Positions 1 to 8,142 of a DNA stretch of 64,000 bases are shown here, piece after piece. The notes under the pieces are model-generated. The model saw nothing but the letters and a program-made list of their open reading frames with translations, ran no database searches and had not been told where the DNA came from. Position 1 is the stretch's first letter. Each line of letters opens with the position of its first letter. Both the position numbers and the translations under genes were made by a program. Source of the stretch: Klebsiella sp. WP3-W18-ESBL-02 (GTDB lineage Bacteria; Pseudomonadota; Gammaproteobacteria; Enterobacterales; Enterobacteriaceae); the NCBI RefSeq assembly GCF_014168815.1, contig NZ_AP021972.1, positions 4,030,001 to 4,094,000 of the forward strand, written 5' to 3'.

Positions 1-1984
1 GTTGTTGAGTTAGTTGTGAATTAACGTTCTTCTGCCGCTCAACTGTGATATTGGCAGCCTCACGTGGATCAGATACACCGTGAATATTAATAACCGTTTC
101 TTGCTGTATGTTTTGTGAAGCACCGCCACCAGCGGCCATACGAACCAATTCACTTGGGTAAGGGTTTCTCCCGTTCTCATGATGGATAATTCCATTCATC
201 AGAGAGGACATTACCTGCGGATCTTTAAGGTTGAGAATGGCATCAGGAGCCACACCCATCATTTTCGATAACTGAGCAATGTAAGCACCGGTATTATTTT
301 CATTCCCCGGTGCCCACGTAGAGATTATATCGTTAAGGGTTTGCAGCGGCTTGCCTGTCGTCTTACCTTCAAAGTAGCGCATTAATTGTCGGGAAAGCGC
401 TTTCAGGCCATCATAGGCAGTTTCAAACCGGGCGAACCTGCCGCCAGGCCTTTCGAGCGTCGCCCCAGATTGCCCACGAAAGTCGATATTACCGGGGTTA
501 TTATTTCTAATACCTCGTGGAGCTTTAGCAGACTGGGCATGTTGGTCAGGCTCATCATCACCAAACCACCCGCGAATGGTTCTGCCTACGCTGCGCGGGT
601 CAAATCCCAGATTCTCCTTAACCCAGTCAGCGCTTCTGTTGGCGCTATCCTCTACTGCCGGTGTGGCACTCGGTTGCCCGCTGCCCTGATTTAGCAGCTG
701 TTTGCCTATACTAGCGGCCTGCGCCCAGTTGCCATCTTTTATGGCATTCAGCAAATCAGCGATCATGTTCAGCATCTTGCCGAACTCACCCATTTGCGAA
801 ATGAAGTTGCTAAAATCCCACTTTAGGGACCATGACTTGGGGTCAATACCGAGCAACTTAGCCAGCGCTTTTGTCAGGTCCGTAACAGTCTTTTTCAGGT
901 CACCAATCATTTTGACGGCCTGACCAATTTCAGTCTTCCATTTCCCCCAGTCAATCAGGCTTTTGCCACCTTCTTTCCACGTCTGGTAATCATCCAAGAG
1001 CAGACCAAGTGCAATAATAAGCGTCGTTATCATGCCCAAGGGTGATGACATGAAAGCGGTATTTAGCAGCCGCCATGCAACCAACAGCCCACTGAACAAT
1101 GCGATAAGCTGCTGCGTGGCTGGGTTCAGCTTTTTGAACCAGGCGATCACACCCTCAACAGCTTGCCCAGTTCGCCATAACACGCGGGTAATCGCGTCAC
1201 CTGCCCAGAGAATTCCTTTGATGATCTTCGTGATGACCGCTTCAATCTTCGGCCAGTTGTCGAGTATCTGCCTGCGGAAGTTATCAATACTGCCAGCAAG
1301 GCCACCAGCTAGGTTAGAGCCAATCTTGTCTTTCGCCTGTCCAAGCGTCATCGTCAGATTACGCATGGAGGTCATGAAAATATTGGACTGTTTAGCCGCT
1401 GACTCAGCATTAAAACCAATACGCTTTGCCGTCAACGCGTACTCAGAACTGAGCTGCCCCATCCCTCTGCGCATCGCCATCAGCGTGTTTTCATCGATGC
1501 CGAGCATCTGCGCGTATTGCTTCGCGCGGTAATACGGCATGTTGTTGAGCTTTTGCCCAACGCCAGTAAAGATGTCCGCAGTATCACGCATCTTTCCGCT
1601 GGCATCGCGAGTCTGGACACCCAGGCGGTTCAGGAACCCTTCCGCCCCCGGATTACTACGCATGAAGCCAGCCAGCCCTTCGAGGGAGGACATGGCCGAC
1701 TCGGCGCTGGCACCGGTTTGCGATGCGGCATAGCCCAGCGCTTTGATGCCCTGGACGCTGGCCCCCGTCCGTTGGGATGCCCAGTAAACCTTATCCAGAC
1801 CATTCGCGATCTGGGTGGTAAATCCGACAATGCTCAGCGCTGCGCCTTCCACCACCGCGCCGACCTTCAGAACGTTAGCAGTAACGCCTTTTAGCACTGC
1901 TTCGAACTTATTAGCGCCAGCCTGATCGATATCGAATCCCAGCGAAACAAGGAAATCTTTAATCGTATCTGCGTTACCGCTCAT
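1..1984 (-). CDS. Phage tail tape measure protein (partial, C-terminus beyond window)
   Basis: An open frame runs leftward from an ATG at 1984 to the window edge (about 661 residues seen). The tape measure sets tail length and fills the tail tube. A hydrophobic stretch around residues 283-330 fits the membrane-active segments of such proteins. From about residue 490 there is an N-N-N-P-G-N-I motif, followed by sequence typical of the lytic or structural domain seen in many tape measure proteins. The start overlaps the end of the frameshifted chaperone extension, as usual for this pair. The + strand reading frames across 386-1894 are shadows of this gene. Confidence 0.85.
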   Translation of the reverse strand, partial: MSGNADTIKDFLVSLGFDIDQAGANKFEAVLKGVTANVLKVGAVVEGAALSIVGFTTQIANGLDKVYWASQRTGASVQGIKALGYAASQTGASAESAMSSLEGLAGFMRSNPGAEGFLNRLGVQTRDASGKMRDTADIFTGVGQKLNNMPYYRAKQYAQMLGIDENTLMAMRRGMGQLSSEYALTAKRIGFNAESAAKQSNIFMTSMRNLTMTLGQAKDKIGSNLAGGLAGSIDNFRRQILDNWPKIEAVITKIIKGILWAGDAITRVLWRTGQAVEGVIAWFKKLNPATQQLIALFSGLLVAWRLLNTAFMSSPLGMITTLIIALGLLLDDYQTWKEGGKSLIDWGKWKTEIGQAVKMIGDLKKTVTDLTKALAKLLGIDPKSWSLKWDFSNFISQMGEFGKMLNMIADLLNAIKDGNWAQAASIGKQLLNQGSGQPSATPAVEDSANRSADWVKENLGFDPRSVGRTIRGWFGDDEPDQHAQSAKAPRGIRNNNPGNIDFRGQSGATLERPGGRFARFETAYDGLKALSRQLMRYFEGKTTGKPLQTLNDIISTWAPGNENNTGAYIAQLSKMMGVAPDAILNLKDPQVMSSLMNGIIHHENGRNPYPSELVRMAAGGGASQNIQQETVINIHGVSDPREAANITVERQKNVNSQLTQQ

Positions 1985-2216
1985 TGGCCGCTCTCCATTT
2001 ATCTACCCGGGCGTCGTTATCCTCGCGCATGTCGAGGTAGTCATTAAGAAGCGCGATGCGGCAAAGGTCTACCGCGCCGCTGTTAAGGTCTTTCTGGTCA
2101 ATATGGAAGGCAAGCGCCGGACGAAGAATAAAATCTTCACCGCCCGGCAGGCTGTTGAAGGTTATTCCGCTGGCGGGGTGGGCGTCTCGCTGGTAGGGAG
2201 TCCTTGCAAAAAATTT
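1974..2216 (-). CDS. Tail assembly chaperone extension, made by -1 frameshift (DUF6889-like)
   Basis: After the slippery site in the upstream chaperone gene, the -1 frame stays open past that gene's stop and ends at 1974, ten bases inside the tape measure start. The extension is about 80 residues and contains runs such as LRPALAFHID and ending WRAANER. It has no ATG of its own in a sensible place, so it is best explained as the C-terminal half of a fusion, like lambda gpGT. Many tailed phages make both the short and the fused chaperone to load the tape measure. The reading frame and slippery site are seen; frameshifting itself is inferred. Confidence 0.72.
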   Translation of the reverse strand, partial: KFFARTPYQRDAHPASGITFNSLPGGEDFILRPALAFHIDQKDLNSGAVDLCRIALLNDYLDMREDNDARVDKWRAANER

Positions 2217-2587
2217 CCCAGCGAGTCGGCGACCACCCGCGCCACCAGTTGCAGCATGGTCAGCAGGTCGATATCGTCAAACGCCATTTCGCCATGCTGG
2301 CAGACCGGCACCCAGCCTTTCATGTGCTCGCGTGAAACAACGGAAAGGCAGGGGAACAGGATAGCGTCCACATCGCCATCACTCAGATCGGACACAGCAT
2401 TAGCAATTTTGGGCAGGATAGTAGCCATCGCGCCTTCGGTGTCTTTGCTGCTGATCTTCTCCTGAACGCTCCGGAAGTCAGAAACCATCCCGGCCAGCAC
2501 CGGCAACAGCTTTCGGGACACCTTCAGCTGTTCGAAAACGCTGAGCTTTGCAGTGCGATATTTCACGCCTTTAATTTCGAATTCCAT
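2162..2587 (-). CDS. Phage tail assembly chaperone (short, zero-frame product)
   Basis: This 141-residue protein lies between the tail tube and tape measure genes, the standard place for a tail assembly chaperone. It begins MEFEIKGVKYRTAKLSVFEQ and is mostly helical and acidic, with no membrane segment. It is expected to coat the tape measure during tail assembly. The gene carries a heptamer A-AAT-TTT in frame near its end (2210-2216), which would let a fraction of ribosomes shift into the -1 frame and make the extended form. Assignment rests on position, size and the frameshift signal. Confidence 0.75.
   Translation of the reverse strand: MEFEIKGVKYRTAKLSVFEQLKVSRKLLPVLAGMVSDFRSVQEKISSKDTEGAMATILPKIANAVSDLSDGDVDAILFPCLSVVSREHMKGWVPVCQHGEMAFDDIDLLTMLQLVARVVADSLGNFLQGLPTSETPTPPAE
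2210..2216 (-). promoter_or_regulatory. -1 ribosomal slippery heptamer AAATTTT
   Basis: In the chaperone frame the codons read GGA AAT TTT TTG. The last A of GGA plus AAT TTT forms a canonical X-XXY-YYZ heptamer. Slippage by -1 here opens about 80 codons with no stop, up to 1974. Confidence 0.7.
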
Positions 2588-2590
2588 GCG

Positions 2591-3031
2591 TTAAAACTCC
2601 CCGAGCAGCTGGTCAATCTTGCCGCAGTCGAACACCCAGGCAACAGTCCCGCCCTCTTTGGCGTTATTGAAATCAGGCTGTTTCTGGAATGCACACGAAC
2701 GCGCAGTAGAAATATCACCCGATGCCGTGTTGCGAATGACGATCACGTTATTGCCCCAGGTGGCAGAGGACTGGCTTTGCGCGTTATACGCCAGAGACAG
2801 CTTCTTGTTCACGGGGGAGGTTTTCAGCAGCGTCACCGTAATGGTGCCTGACTTATCGGCGTGCAGGCTGTGCATCACTTCGCCATCGGCACCGATGGTC
2901 ATGGTGTTCTTGTTGCCGCCCATGGTCTGGGTGATACCTTCCTCAGAGTTCGCAGAACCCTGACCAAGATCGATAACGCCGGTCGGCCCGGTGAGCGACG
3001 CGGTTACATCGAGAAAAGAATAAGTTGCCAT
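2591..3031 (-). CDS. Phage tail tube protein (DUF3277 family)
   Basis: A 146-residue protein starting MATYSFLDVTASLTGPTGVIDLG, rich in beta-type sequence and glycine. It follows the sheath gene and precedes the chaperone gene, the normal order in contractile tails. Family members polymerise into the inner tube through which DNA passes. Start ATG at 3031 has the purine-rich AAGGAGCGATAA in front. Same operon and strand as all phage late genes here. Confidence comes from family resemblance plus position. Confidence 0.85.
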   Translation of the reverse strand: MATYSFLDVTASLTGPTGVIDLGQGSANSEEGITQTMGGNKNTMTIGADGEVMHSLHADKSGTITVTLLKTSPVNKKLSLAYNAQSQSSATWGNNVIVIRNTASGDISTARSCAFQKQPDFNNAKEGGTVAWVFDCGKIDQLLGEF

Positions 3032-3041
3032 TTATCGCTCC

Positions 3042-4202
3042 TTAGCGAACCACGTTGATCTGCACATCGGCATAATGAACTGCGCCAGCCAGCTTACAGG
3101 CCACCTCGATTAACGGTGCTTTGCGCGCTTCGCGGTCGGCCTGCGCCTGTTCGGACAGCGGTTGCGCATACACGTAATAGCCTTTGGTCAGCGTATCGCC
3201 GGAATTCAGCTGTCCGATAGGGCCACCATTCCACACGCCAGCAGCTACCAGACCGTTCGTGACGGACTGATCCATGGACTGTTCAACGTTGGAAAGCAGA
3301 CGGGTCACACCGGCATCAGTCTGCGGAATTTTGGTGGTACTGGTGTAAAGCAGGTTATAGAGGTTGGTCTGAACGTAGTTCTGCAACCAGTCGAGCCCGT
3401 GGCGCTCGTCGAAGAAGTCGCCGTTCGCCATGACTCCCTGTTGCAGGATCGCCGTGTCGTTGGCGTAGTACACGAACACGTTCGCATTCTTCGCATCCAC
3501 AGACGCAGCCTGTCCTACCGTCAGCGTTTCGTAGGTTACGCTTGGTTCCTGTTTGAATTTCAGGGTAATGGTGGTATTGCTGCCGTTGAAATTGACAGTA
3601 AACGCACGACCGAAAGCAGAAACCGCCGCATAAGGGCTGCTGGTGGAATACTGAATAAAGGTACGGGCATACTTGCCAGCCTTTAATTTCGACGCAACAT
3701 CGGTCGTCGAAGTCGTGCTGATAATCTCGGCGTCGGCAGATGTTACCCCGAAAATGCGGCTCAAACTGGACGCTTCGATGAGTTTAGCAACCTCAATCAC
3801 GTCGTCAGCATCAAGCACATCAGCGCTATCAGCAACATCATCAGCGACAACCAGCCCATACCAGTTGGTATATTGCAGGCAGGCATTAACAGCTTGCACA
3901 ATGGTTTCCACGCTTCCACCTTCGGAAGAGGTCAGAGTCTTCGCCCAGCGGCCAACATAAACCTGCGTCGGCTTCGGCGACTGGCTGAAGAAAACCTGCG
4001 CCGCTTCATATTCCGGGCTGTCGACTCCGAAGTCCTCGCCAATGTCCTCAACGGACGCATAAAGGCGAACGCGCTCCTGCACCGGAATGACAGTGGAAGA
4101 ACCGAGGATCAGCAGCGCGCCGAAGTTACGACCAGTAGCCGCTTTCGGCGAGATGATCACATCAACGTTTACAACGTTGGATACAGGTAAGCCCTGCGTC
4201 AT
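3042..4202 (-). CDS. Phage contractile tail sheath protein (DUF3383 family)
   Basis: 386 residues, starting MTQGLPVSNVVNVDVIISPK, with the DUF3383 layout: an N-terminal strand region, an inserted variable middle, and a conserved end that mentions QPLSEQAQADREARKAP. Sheath subunits surround the tube and contract to drive it through the host envelope. The gene starts four bases after the neck-terminator gene and is followed by the tube gene. It shows that the prophage has a contractile tail, which matters because the island at 7,913-20,933 encodes baseplate parts of the same general tail type. Confidence 0.9.
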   Translation of the reverse strand: MTQGLPVSNVVNVDVIISPKAATGRNFGALLILGSSTVIPVQERVRLYASVEDIGEDFGVDSPEYEAAQVFFSQSPKPTQVYVGRWAKTLTSSEGGSVETIVQAVNACLQYTNWYGLVVADDVADSADVLDADDVIEVAKLIEASSLSRIFGVTSADAEIISTTSTTDVASKLKAGKYARTFIQYSTSSPYAAVSAFGRAFTVNFNGSNTTITLKFKQEPSVTYETLTVGQAASVDAKNANVFVYYANDTAILQQGVMANGDFFDERHGLDWLQNYVQTNLYNLLYTSTTKIPQTDAGVTRLLSNVEQSMDQSVTNGLVAAGVWNGGPIGQLNSGDTLTKGYYVYAQPLSEQAQADREARKAPLIEVACKLAGAVHYADVQINVVR

Positions 4203-4205
4203 AAT

Positions 4206-4769
4206 TTATTCTCCAAAAAAGGTGACTGGCGCTTCCACCAGCGATTTAATGCCGTACTCGCGCACAACCTTCCGGCGCAGGCGCACCGTCATGTCGTAGC
4301 GGCGAACCCATTGCTGGTTGATAAGTTCGGGGAAAGGGGTCAGACCGGTATAGTCGCCAAGGGACAAACCAAGCGCGTTAAGCTCAGCATTGTTTTGCGG
4401 GACAGATATGCCATCGCGAAAACGGGACGCATAAGACATGCCAGCCGGACCATAGAACGACGCCATACACTCGAACGTTTCATGCCGCCAGAGCTGAGCG
4501 CCCTCATCGGTCTGCCTGGTGAATGCAGGACTGTTATCAATGGGCCACCCGGTAACGCCGAACGCACACCAGTTCGTTTCAACTGACGGTAGTGATGGCT
4601 GTTCTTTCTGCCAGCGCGGGCGAACCATCCCAGCCGGCAAGCCGGAAACGTTGCGCATCCACTGGCTTAACAGCCTGTCGAGCGCTTCGTCATAATCCGG
4701 ATCGCCGCTGGTGGGTGTCAGCCATCCGCGCTCTGTGCTGGTGTTATTGCTCAACGGGATTACCCCCAT
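4206..4769 (-). CDS. Phage neck/tail terminator protein (LIC_12616-like)
   Basis: About 187 residues beginning MGVIPLSNNTSTERG, placed between the head-tail connector and sheath genes. Proteins of this size and position join the neck to the tail and cap the tube. The start is uncertain: an in-frame ATG exists at 4811, the ATG at 4769 gives a more usual length, and a TTG at 4754 overlaps the upstream stop. No catalytic motif is visible. Function is inferred from position and general likeness to phage neck proteins. Confidence 0.62.
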   Translation of the reverse strand: MGVIPLSNNTSTERGWLTPTSGDPDYDEALDRLLSQWMRNVSGLPAGMVRPRWQKEQPSLPSVETNWCAFGVTGWPIDNSPAFTRQTDEGAQLWRHETFECMASFYGPAGMSYASRFRDGISVPQNNAELNALGLSLGDYTGLTPFPELINQQWVRRYDMTVRLRRKVVREYGIKSLVEAPVTFFGE

Positions 4770-5133
4770 CAAACGGCAACAGTTCACAATGTGCCTGGAC
4801 GAAGCCAGCACCGTAAGCGGTATACGGGTCGACGAACGTCACACGATAATCACGGTTCTGATACGTCACGATATCGGCATCACGGCCAGTCTGCCCCTGC
4901 GTGAGTCGCTCAGTCGTCACAATGAGAATCGCGCCACTGATAACCTGCCCGGCCTGCATGCGGCGGTTTTCCAAAGAGCGGTCAACGGTAACAACCCCTG
5001 CAAACTGCGTTTTAACTTCGCTGTCGCTGCCGATCCCGTCATCGTCCACCGTTTGCGCGCGACGTGTTACCCACAGGTTGAAGTCGCAAAAATCGGGGTC
5101 AAAAAGCACGTCTGTTACATCAAGAGTCGGCAT
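4744..5133 (-). CDS. Phage head-tail connector protein
   Basis: 129 residues, beginning MPTLDVTDVLFDPDFCD, mostly beta-rich and without membrane segments. It overlaps the gp10-like gene upstream by 14 bases and the neck gene downstream, showing translational coupling in the late operon. Small proteins at this point in the order (capsid, DUF4054, gp10-like, this one, neck, sheath) usually form the connector or stopper between head and tail. I recognise the neighbourhood more than the sequence. Confidence 0.55.
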   Translation of the reverse strand: MPTLDVTDVLFDPDFCDFNLWVTRRAQTVDDDGIGSDSEVKTQFAGVVTVDRSLENRRMQAGQVISGAILIVTTERLTQGQTGRDADIVTYQNRDYRVTFVDPYTAYGAGFVQAHCELLPFDGGNPVEQ

Positions 5134-5674
5134 CTTTATCCCTCACAACATGGGTAATCGCGGCAATATACTTGCCAGTATCGTAAAGAGGCTTAGCCAA
5201 AGCGGTTCCCGGAGATTCACCAGCAGTCCGTCGCGCAAGTTCCGCTTTCGCACCTTTGCGACCACGGCGCGCGCGTGCTTCAACGGTGCTATCTGCAAGC
5301 GGAGTAAAATCGGCAGCTTTGATGTAATTTTTCACACCTCTTGCTGCCATTGTACCTGCACGGTTGAGCGCTCTTTCCGCACCCGCCGCATTACCATCAA
5401 GCGCAGCCTGCGCCGCTGCTTTAAGCTGCGGCACTGTCTGTTCCTCTACCGATTTAACGCCGGGGATCAGGTGCGGGCGTGGGGGGATGTTTTGCGCTGG
5501 TGAGCCGTATTCGTTGACGTAACCGATCCCGGCATTGCCAAACGGAACATCTTCACGCTCGCTGTCTTCCGAAGGGATGCCGACCAGCACATCCTTTTTG
5601 GTTAGCGACCTGAGCGCATCCAGAATGGCCTGAGCGTTATCCACCCTCGTTGTTACACCGCTTTTGAAACTCAT
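5120..5674 (-). CDS. Phage neck/tail-completion protein, HK97 gp10-like
   Basis: 184 residues. The first half has a pattern common in gp10-like neck proteins (VGIPSEDSER, then NEYGSPAQNIPPRPHLIPG, with the conserved P-P-R-P-x-L), followed by a basic, alanine-rich helical segment. These proteins link the head vertex to the tail. The stop overlaps the next gene and the start overlaps the DUF4054 gene stop (ATGA-type junction), as in a tightly packed late operon. Confidence 0.7.
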   Translation of the reverse strand: MSFKSGVTTRVDNAQAILDALRSLTKKDVLVGIPSEDSEREDVPFGNAGIGYVNEYGSPAQNIPPRPHLIPGVKSVEEQTVPQLKAAAQAALDGNAAGAERALNRAGTMAARGVKNYIKAADFTPLADSTVEARARRGRKGAKAELARRTAGESPGTALAKPLYDTGKYIAAITHVVRDKDADS

Positions 5675-6078
5675 AGCTGGCGACCGCCCGCACCGAACAT
5701 CGTGATCAGCTGATAAAATTCAGCGCCATATCTGGTGTTATTCCAGAAGCCTGCGTCAGGGTTTAGCGTCGCGCTGGTGTCATAGCTGACGCTTACCTTG
5801 TCAACGGACTTAGAGGACTGAACACCATTGGTTGAACCGCCCGGGCCGCCAACCAGCATCGCCCGGCTATCTGCCGCCCAAAGCGTCATGTAGTGCGCAA
5901 CGAACAACTCGGCAAAATACGGAAACAACTTTTTGCCGGTGACGTTTTCGCTTAGCAGCACATCGGCCAGATTCAGACGAAACTGGATTTGCGCTTCGGG
6001 ATATTTGGCAGGGTCAGCAAACTGCGGGAAGTCGCGGCGAAAATCACTTACTGTTGGCAGGCTTTGATTCTTTGGCAT
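5671..6078 (-). CDS. Phage head-tail adaptor, DUF4054 family
   Basis: About 135 residues from the ATG at 6078 (MPKNQSLPTVSDFRRDFPQF); upstream in-frame ATGs at 6090 and 6114 are less likely because they run further into the preceding gene. The conserved FRxxFPxFAD start, the helical core and the C-terminal FWNNTRYG segment are typical of DUF4054, a family of head completion proteins that sits after the capsid gene. It overlaps the STY1053-like gene upstream. Confidence 0.75.
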   Translation of the reverse strand: MPKNQSLPTVSDFRRDFPQFADPAKYPEAQIQFRLNLADVLLSENVTGKKLFPYFAELFVAHYMTLWAADSRAMLVGGPGGSTNGVQSSKSVDKVSVSYDTSATLNPDAGFWNNTRYGAEFYQLITMFGAGGRQL

Positions 6079-6433
6079 CTTTCGCCCCATTACCGCCAGT
6101 CTGGGCGGCAGCAATCTGTGCTTGCAGGCTGTCGTTCTGCTCTTGCAGCTTGAGCAGCGCTTCTTTCAGATCGGCAATCAGCTGATCTTTATCGACAATC
6201 TGCTTATCTTTGTCGGCAATCTGCGCTTGCAGGCTGTCGATAATGGGTTGCAGATCATCGGTGTCGCTAATCACGCTTTCGGAAAGCTCAGAGTGCGCCT
6301 GGGTGAACCAGTGAGACGCGACCTCTTCCGGTACGTTATGCCGCCCCCGGCCAAACTCCTGTTTTGACTGATCGCCGAGCGTCAGCGTAAACGGAGTGTG
6401 AACATGGATGGTAACCAGCTTTTCTTTCGCCAT
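6044..6433 (-). CDS. Phage-associated protein of STY1053 type with coiled coil
   Basis: 129 residues. The first 60 form a compact domain (MAKEKLVTIHVHTPFTLTL and GRGRHNVPEEVASHWF), followed by a heptad-like coiled coil with repeated IADKDKQIVDKDQLIADLKE pattern, then a short charged tail. The short D-K-D/Q-I repeats are also visible at DNA level. The gene sits directly after the major capsid gene, where enterobacterial phages of this kind carry STY1053-family proteins of unknown function. Confidence 0.6.
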   Translation of the reverse strand: MAKEKLVTIHVHTPFTLTLGDQSKQEFGRGRHNVPEEVASHWFTQAHSELSESVISDTDDLQPIIDSLQAQIADKDKQIVDKDQLIADLKEALLKLQEQNDSLQAQIAAAQTGGNGAKDAKESKPANSK

Positions 6434-6474
6434 TTTCAGTTTCCTTCTGGCCCCTTTCGGGGCCGTTCTGGTTA

Positions 6475-7416
6475 TCAGATACCGTCCACGTAGGACAGGG
6501 TTTCTTTGTACACTGGCTCAACCGCACCGAGCTTGCCGTAGTAGGTCGCAATCTGGTACAGACCGCGATACTGGATAGGAACGCTCTGCAACGGCACCAG
6601 CGGATAGCGCACATATTTCTTGTCGTTGGTGTAGGCGACCATACGGTCTTTACCGCCAACCCCGCGCCCTTTCAGCCATTTAACCGCTTTGATTTCCAGC
6701 GGAACGCCGTTCTGGTGGAAAGCGATAGTGTTCACGGCCAGATAGGTCAGCAGTGACTGGTTACCCGCTTCGGAAACCTTACGGCTCGCCAGCAATGAAT
6801 ACTGCTCTGGCGGAATGCGCAGATCAGAAGGCACGACGGAATAACCGGATGCTGCCCAGGCATTCGACAGAATGCTGTTCACGCTATCGAGAATCTCGTC
6901 GTTGGTGGAGTTCGCCCAGGTCTTCGGCGCATTGTTCAGCGTCACACCGACAAGGTTTGCCAGCCCTTTCAGGCCGAGCGCATCATCGCCAATGTAAACC
7001 TGCTCGTCGTTGTCCATCTGCCATTTGAGCTGCATCCCGTCGTACTTCTGGGTATCAATCGGGCGACCTACCTGCTGAGCTGCTGCCAGCTCTACAACGG
7101 TCCAGCCCAGTTCCATGCCCCAGAGGTTCAGCGGATTGCCATCTTTGCCGATATCAACGTTCACGCCAGCAATAGCAGTGGAGTCTTTGCCTACCCAGTT
7201 TTTACCGTTCGGATTTGCGCCAGTTCCCGCCGCGCCAAAGCTGGTGTTAGTCCAGCTGGAAATGTCATCTGCGATAGAAACGTCTTCACGCAGCTGAATA
7301 TCGCGGGTCCAGGTGTAACCCACCAGCGGCAGGTTCAGCGTCTGGTCGAGTCGCTCCAGCTCCCCGATGAGAAAGGCACCAGAGCTATCAACGGTTGCCT
7401 GATCAAAAGTAATCAT
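6475..7416 (-). CDS. Phage major capsid protein (DUF2184 family)
   Basis: 313 residues beginning MITFDQATVDSSGAFLIGEL. The sequence has the DUF2184 capsid pattern: an N-terminal arm, the LPLVGYTWTRDI segment, and a C-terminal part ending VYKETLSYVDGI. It forms the capsid shell, probably with an HK97-like fold. It follows the cement gene by 11 bases. In the prophage as it stands, the DUF2213 protease-scaffold that should act on this protein is separated from it by the 13-kb island. Confidence 0.87.
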   Translation of the reverse strand: MITFDQATVDSSGAFLIGELERLDQTLNLPLVGYTWTRDIQLREDVSIADDISSWTNTSFGAAGTGANPNGKNWVGKDSTAIAGVNVDIGKDGNPLNLWGMELGWTVVELAAAQQVGRPIDTQKYDGMQLKWQMDNDEQVYIGDDALGLKGLANLVGVTLNNAPKTWANSTNDEILDSVNSILSNAWAASGYSVVPSDLRIPPEQYSLLASRKVSEAGNQSLLTYLAVNTIAFHQNGVPLEIKAVKWLKGRGVGGKDRMVAYTNDKKYVRYPLVPLQSVPIQYRGLYQIATYYGKLGAVEPVYKETLSYVDGI

Positions 7417-7427
7417 TCGTCTGTTCC

Positions 7428-7919
7428 TTAAATCTTCCAGGAGATTTCTGCATTGCCGTTAGCGTCACCGGCCCCTGTGAATTCGGCGTTGGTCAGCGCC
7501 ACGTTTTTGCCACTGACGGACGTGGACATGAAGCCGCCCAGCGGCACGTCAATGGTTGAATCGAGCGAAACAACCACGTAGACAGGCGCGCCTTTTTTGA
7601 TGGTACTGGCATCGAATCCAGATCCGAGGTTAACGGTCATGTAGCCACGCTTCATGGCGTCGCCCGGGAAGTTCTTATCCGTCCCCACCTGGCGAACCAT
7701 GTCTGGCTGCGATGTGGTTGGATACGGACGAACGTAGATACCCTTCACCTTGTCGGCGGTGTCACCGTCCGCCAGCGGCACGAAAAAGCCGTCAGCGTCG
7801 TATTTTCCAGCCAGACCATAGGCAGCGAAGGCGTTAGCGGATTTAAGGATCACCGGTTCGACGGTTAAGTCCTGCGGGCGAGAGATAGCCCCGGCAATGC
7901 CAACAGGCATCCGGTACAG
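7428..7919 (-). CDS. Phage structural cement (capsid decoration) protein; 5' end displaced by the island
   Basis: From the ATG at 7910 this reads MPVGIAGAISRPQDLTVEPV (160 residues) and looks like a capsid cement protein, located just before the major capsid gene as usual. The true start is missing here. The first seven codons and the ribosome site lie 13 kb away at 20,945, beyond the island. Joining the two sides at the shared CTGTACC gives ATG ACT GCA TAT CTG TAC CGG followed in frame by ATG CCT, with AAGGA seven bases before the first ATG. In the integrated state the only start is the internal ATG, which has no visible ribosome site, so cement protein synthesis is probably low or absent until excision. 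Confidence 0.85.
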   Translation of the reverse strand: MYRMPVGIAGAISRPQDLTVEPVILKSANAFAAYGLAGKYDADGFFVPLADGDTADKVKGIYVRPYPTTSQPDMVRQVGTDKNFPGDAMKRGYMTVNLGSGFDASTIKKGAPVYVVVSLDSTIDVPLGGFMSTSVSGKNVALTNAEFTGAGDANGNAEISWKI

Positions 7920-7926
7920 GAATGCA
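7913..7926. repeat. Left island boundary, attachment repeat with core CTGTACC
   Basis: On the minus strand this end reads TGCATTCCTGTACCGGATGC. The other end (20,921-20,940) reads TGCATATCTGTACCTTATGC. They agree at 16 of 20 positions around a perfect 7-bp core (7,913-7,919 and 20,927-20,933). The core lies in codons 5-7 of the reconstructed cement gene. Confidence 0.78.
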
Positions 7927-8142
7927 AGGCTATTATTTAATCAACTGAAATATAAGGATTTATTTGCAACCTGATTTTGCGTGTAGTCCATAGGCTGCTC
8001 TGTGATGTATGGCGCTGAATGGGGTAAGTTACTCAATACCAGATCTGTAGGATTTACAGGGAATTTCAATATGCAAGCTGTGCCACCAGCCCATTAACGA
8101 ACGGTGCTATTTTTCGCGCGTGACGTGTCACGGCGCTGGTGG
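7927..8142. other. Island left-end non-coding segment
   Basis: About 216 bp between the attachment repeat and the island terS contain no convincing gene. A near-palindrome CGTGACGTGTCACG is centred near 8,126, 15 bp beyond the terS stop. I see no clear terminator, so transcription from terS could continue into the cement and capsid genes. Confidence 0.5.

Noticed and set aside
386..1894. Several + strand open frames in the first 2 kb
   Set aside because: The minus strand is continuously open from 1984 to the window edge and reads as a tape measure protein; the + frames are its shadows and have no context.
5671..6078. F-W motif in the DUF4054 protein (L-N-P-D-A-G-F-W) as another scaffold-like peptide
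   Set aside because: The spacing differs by one residue, it is not at the C-terminus, and an F-W-x-x-x-R-Y-G segment is a normal conserved part of DUF4054 proteins.
8115..8135. A 13-mer GTGACGTGTCACG shared between the island left end and the phage MuF gene (near 22,470)
   Set aside because: Between 13 kb and 45 kb of sequence, shared 13-mers are expected by chance several times; there is no further similarity around it.
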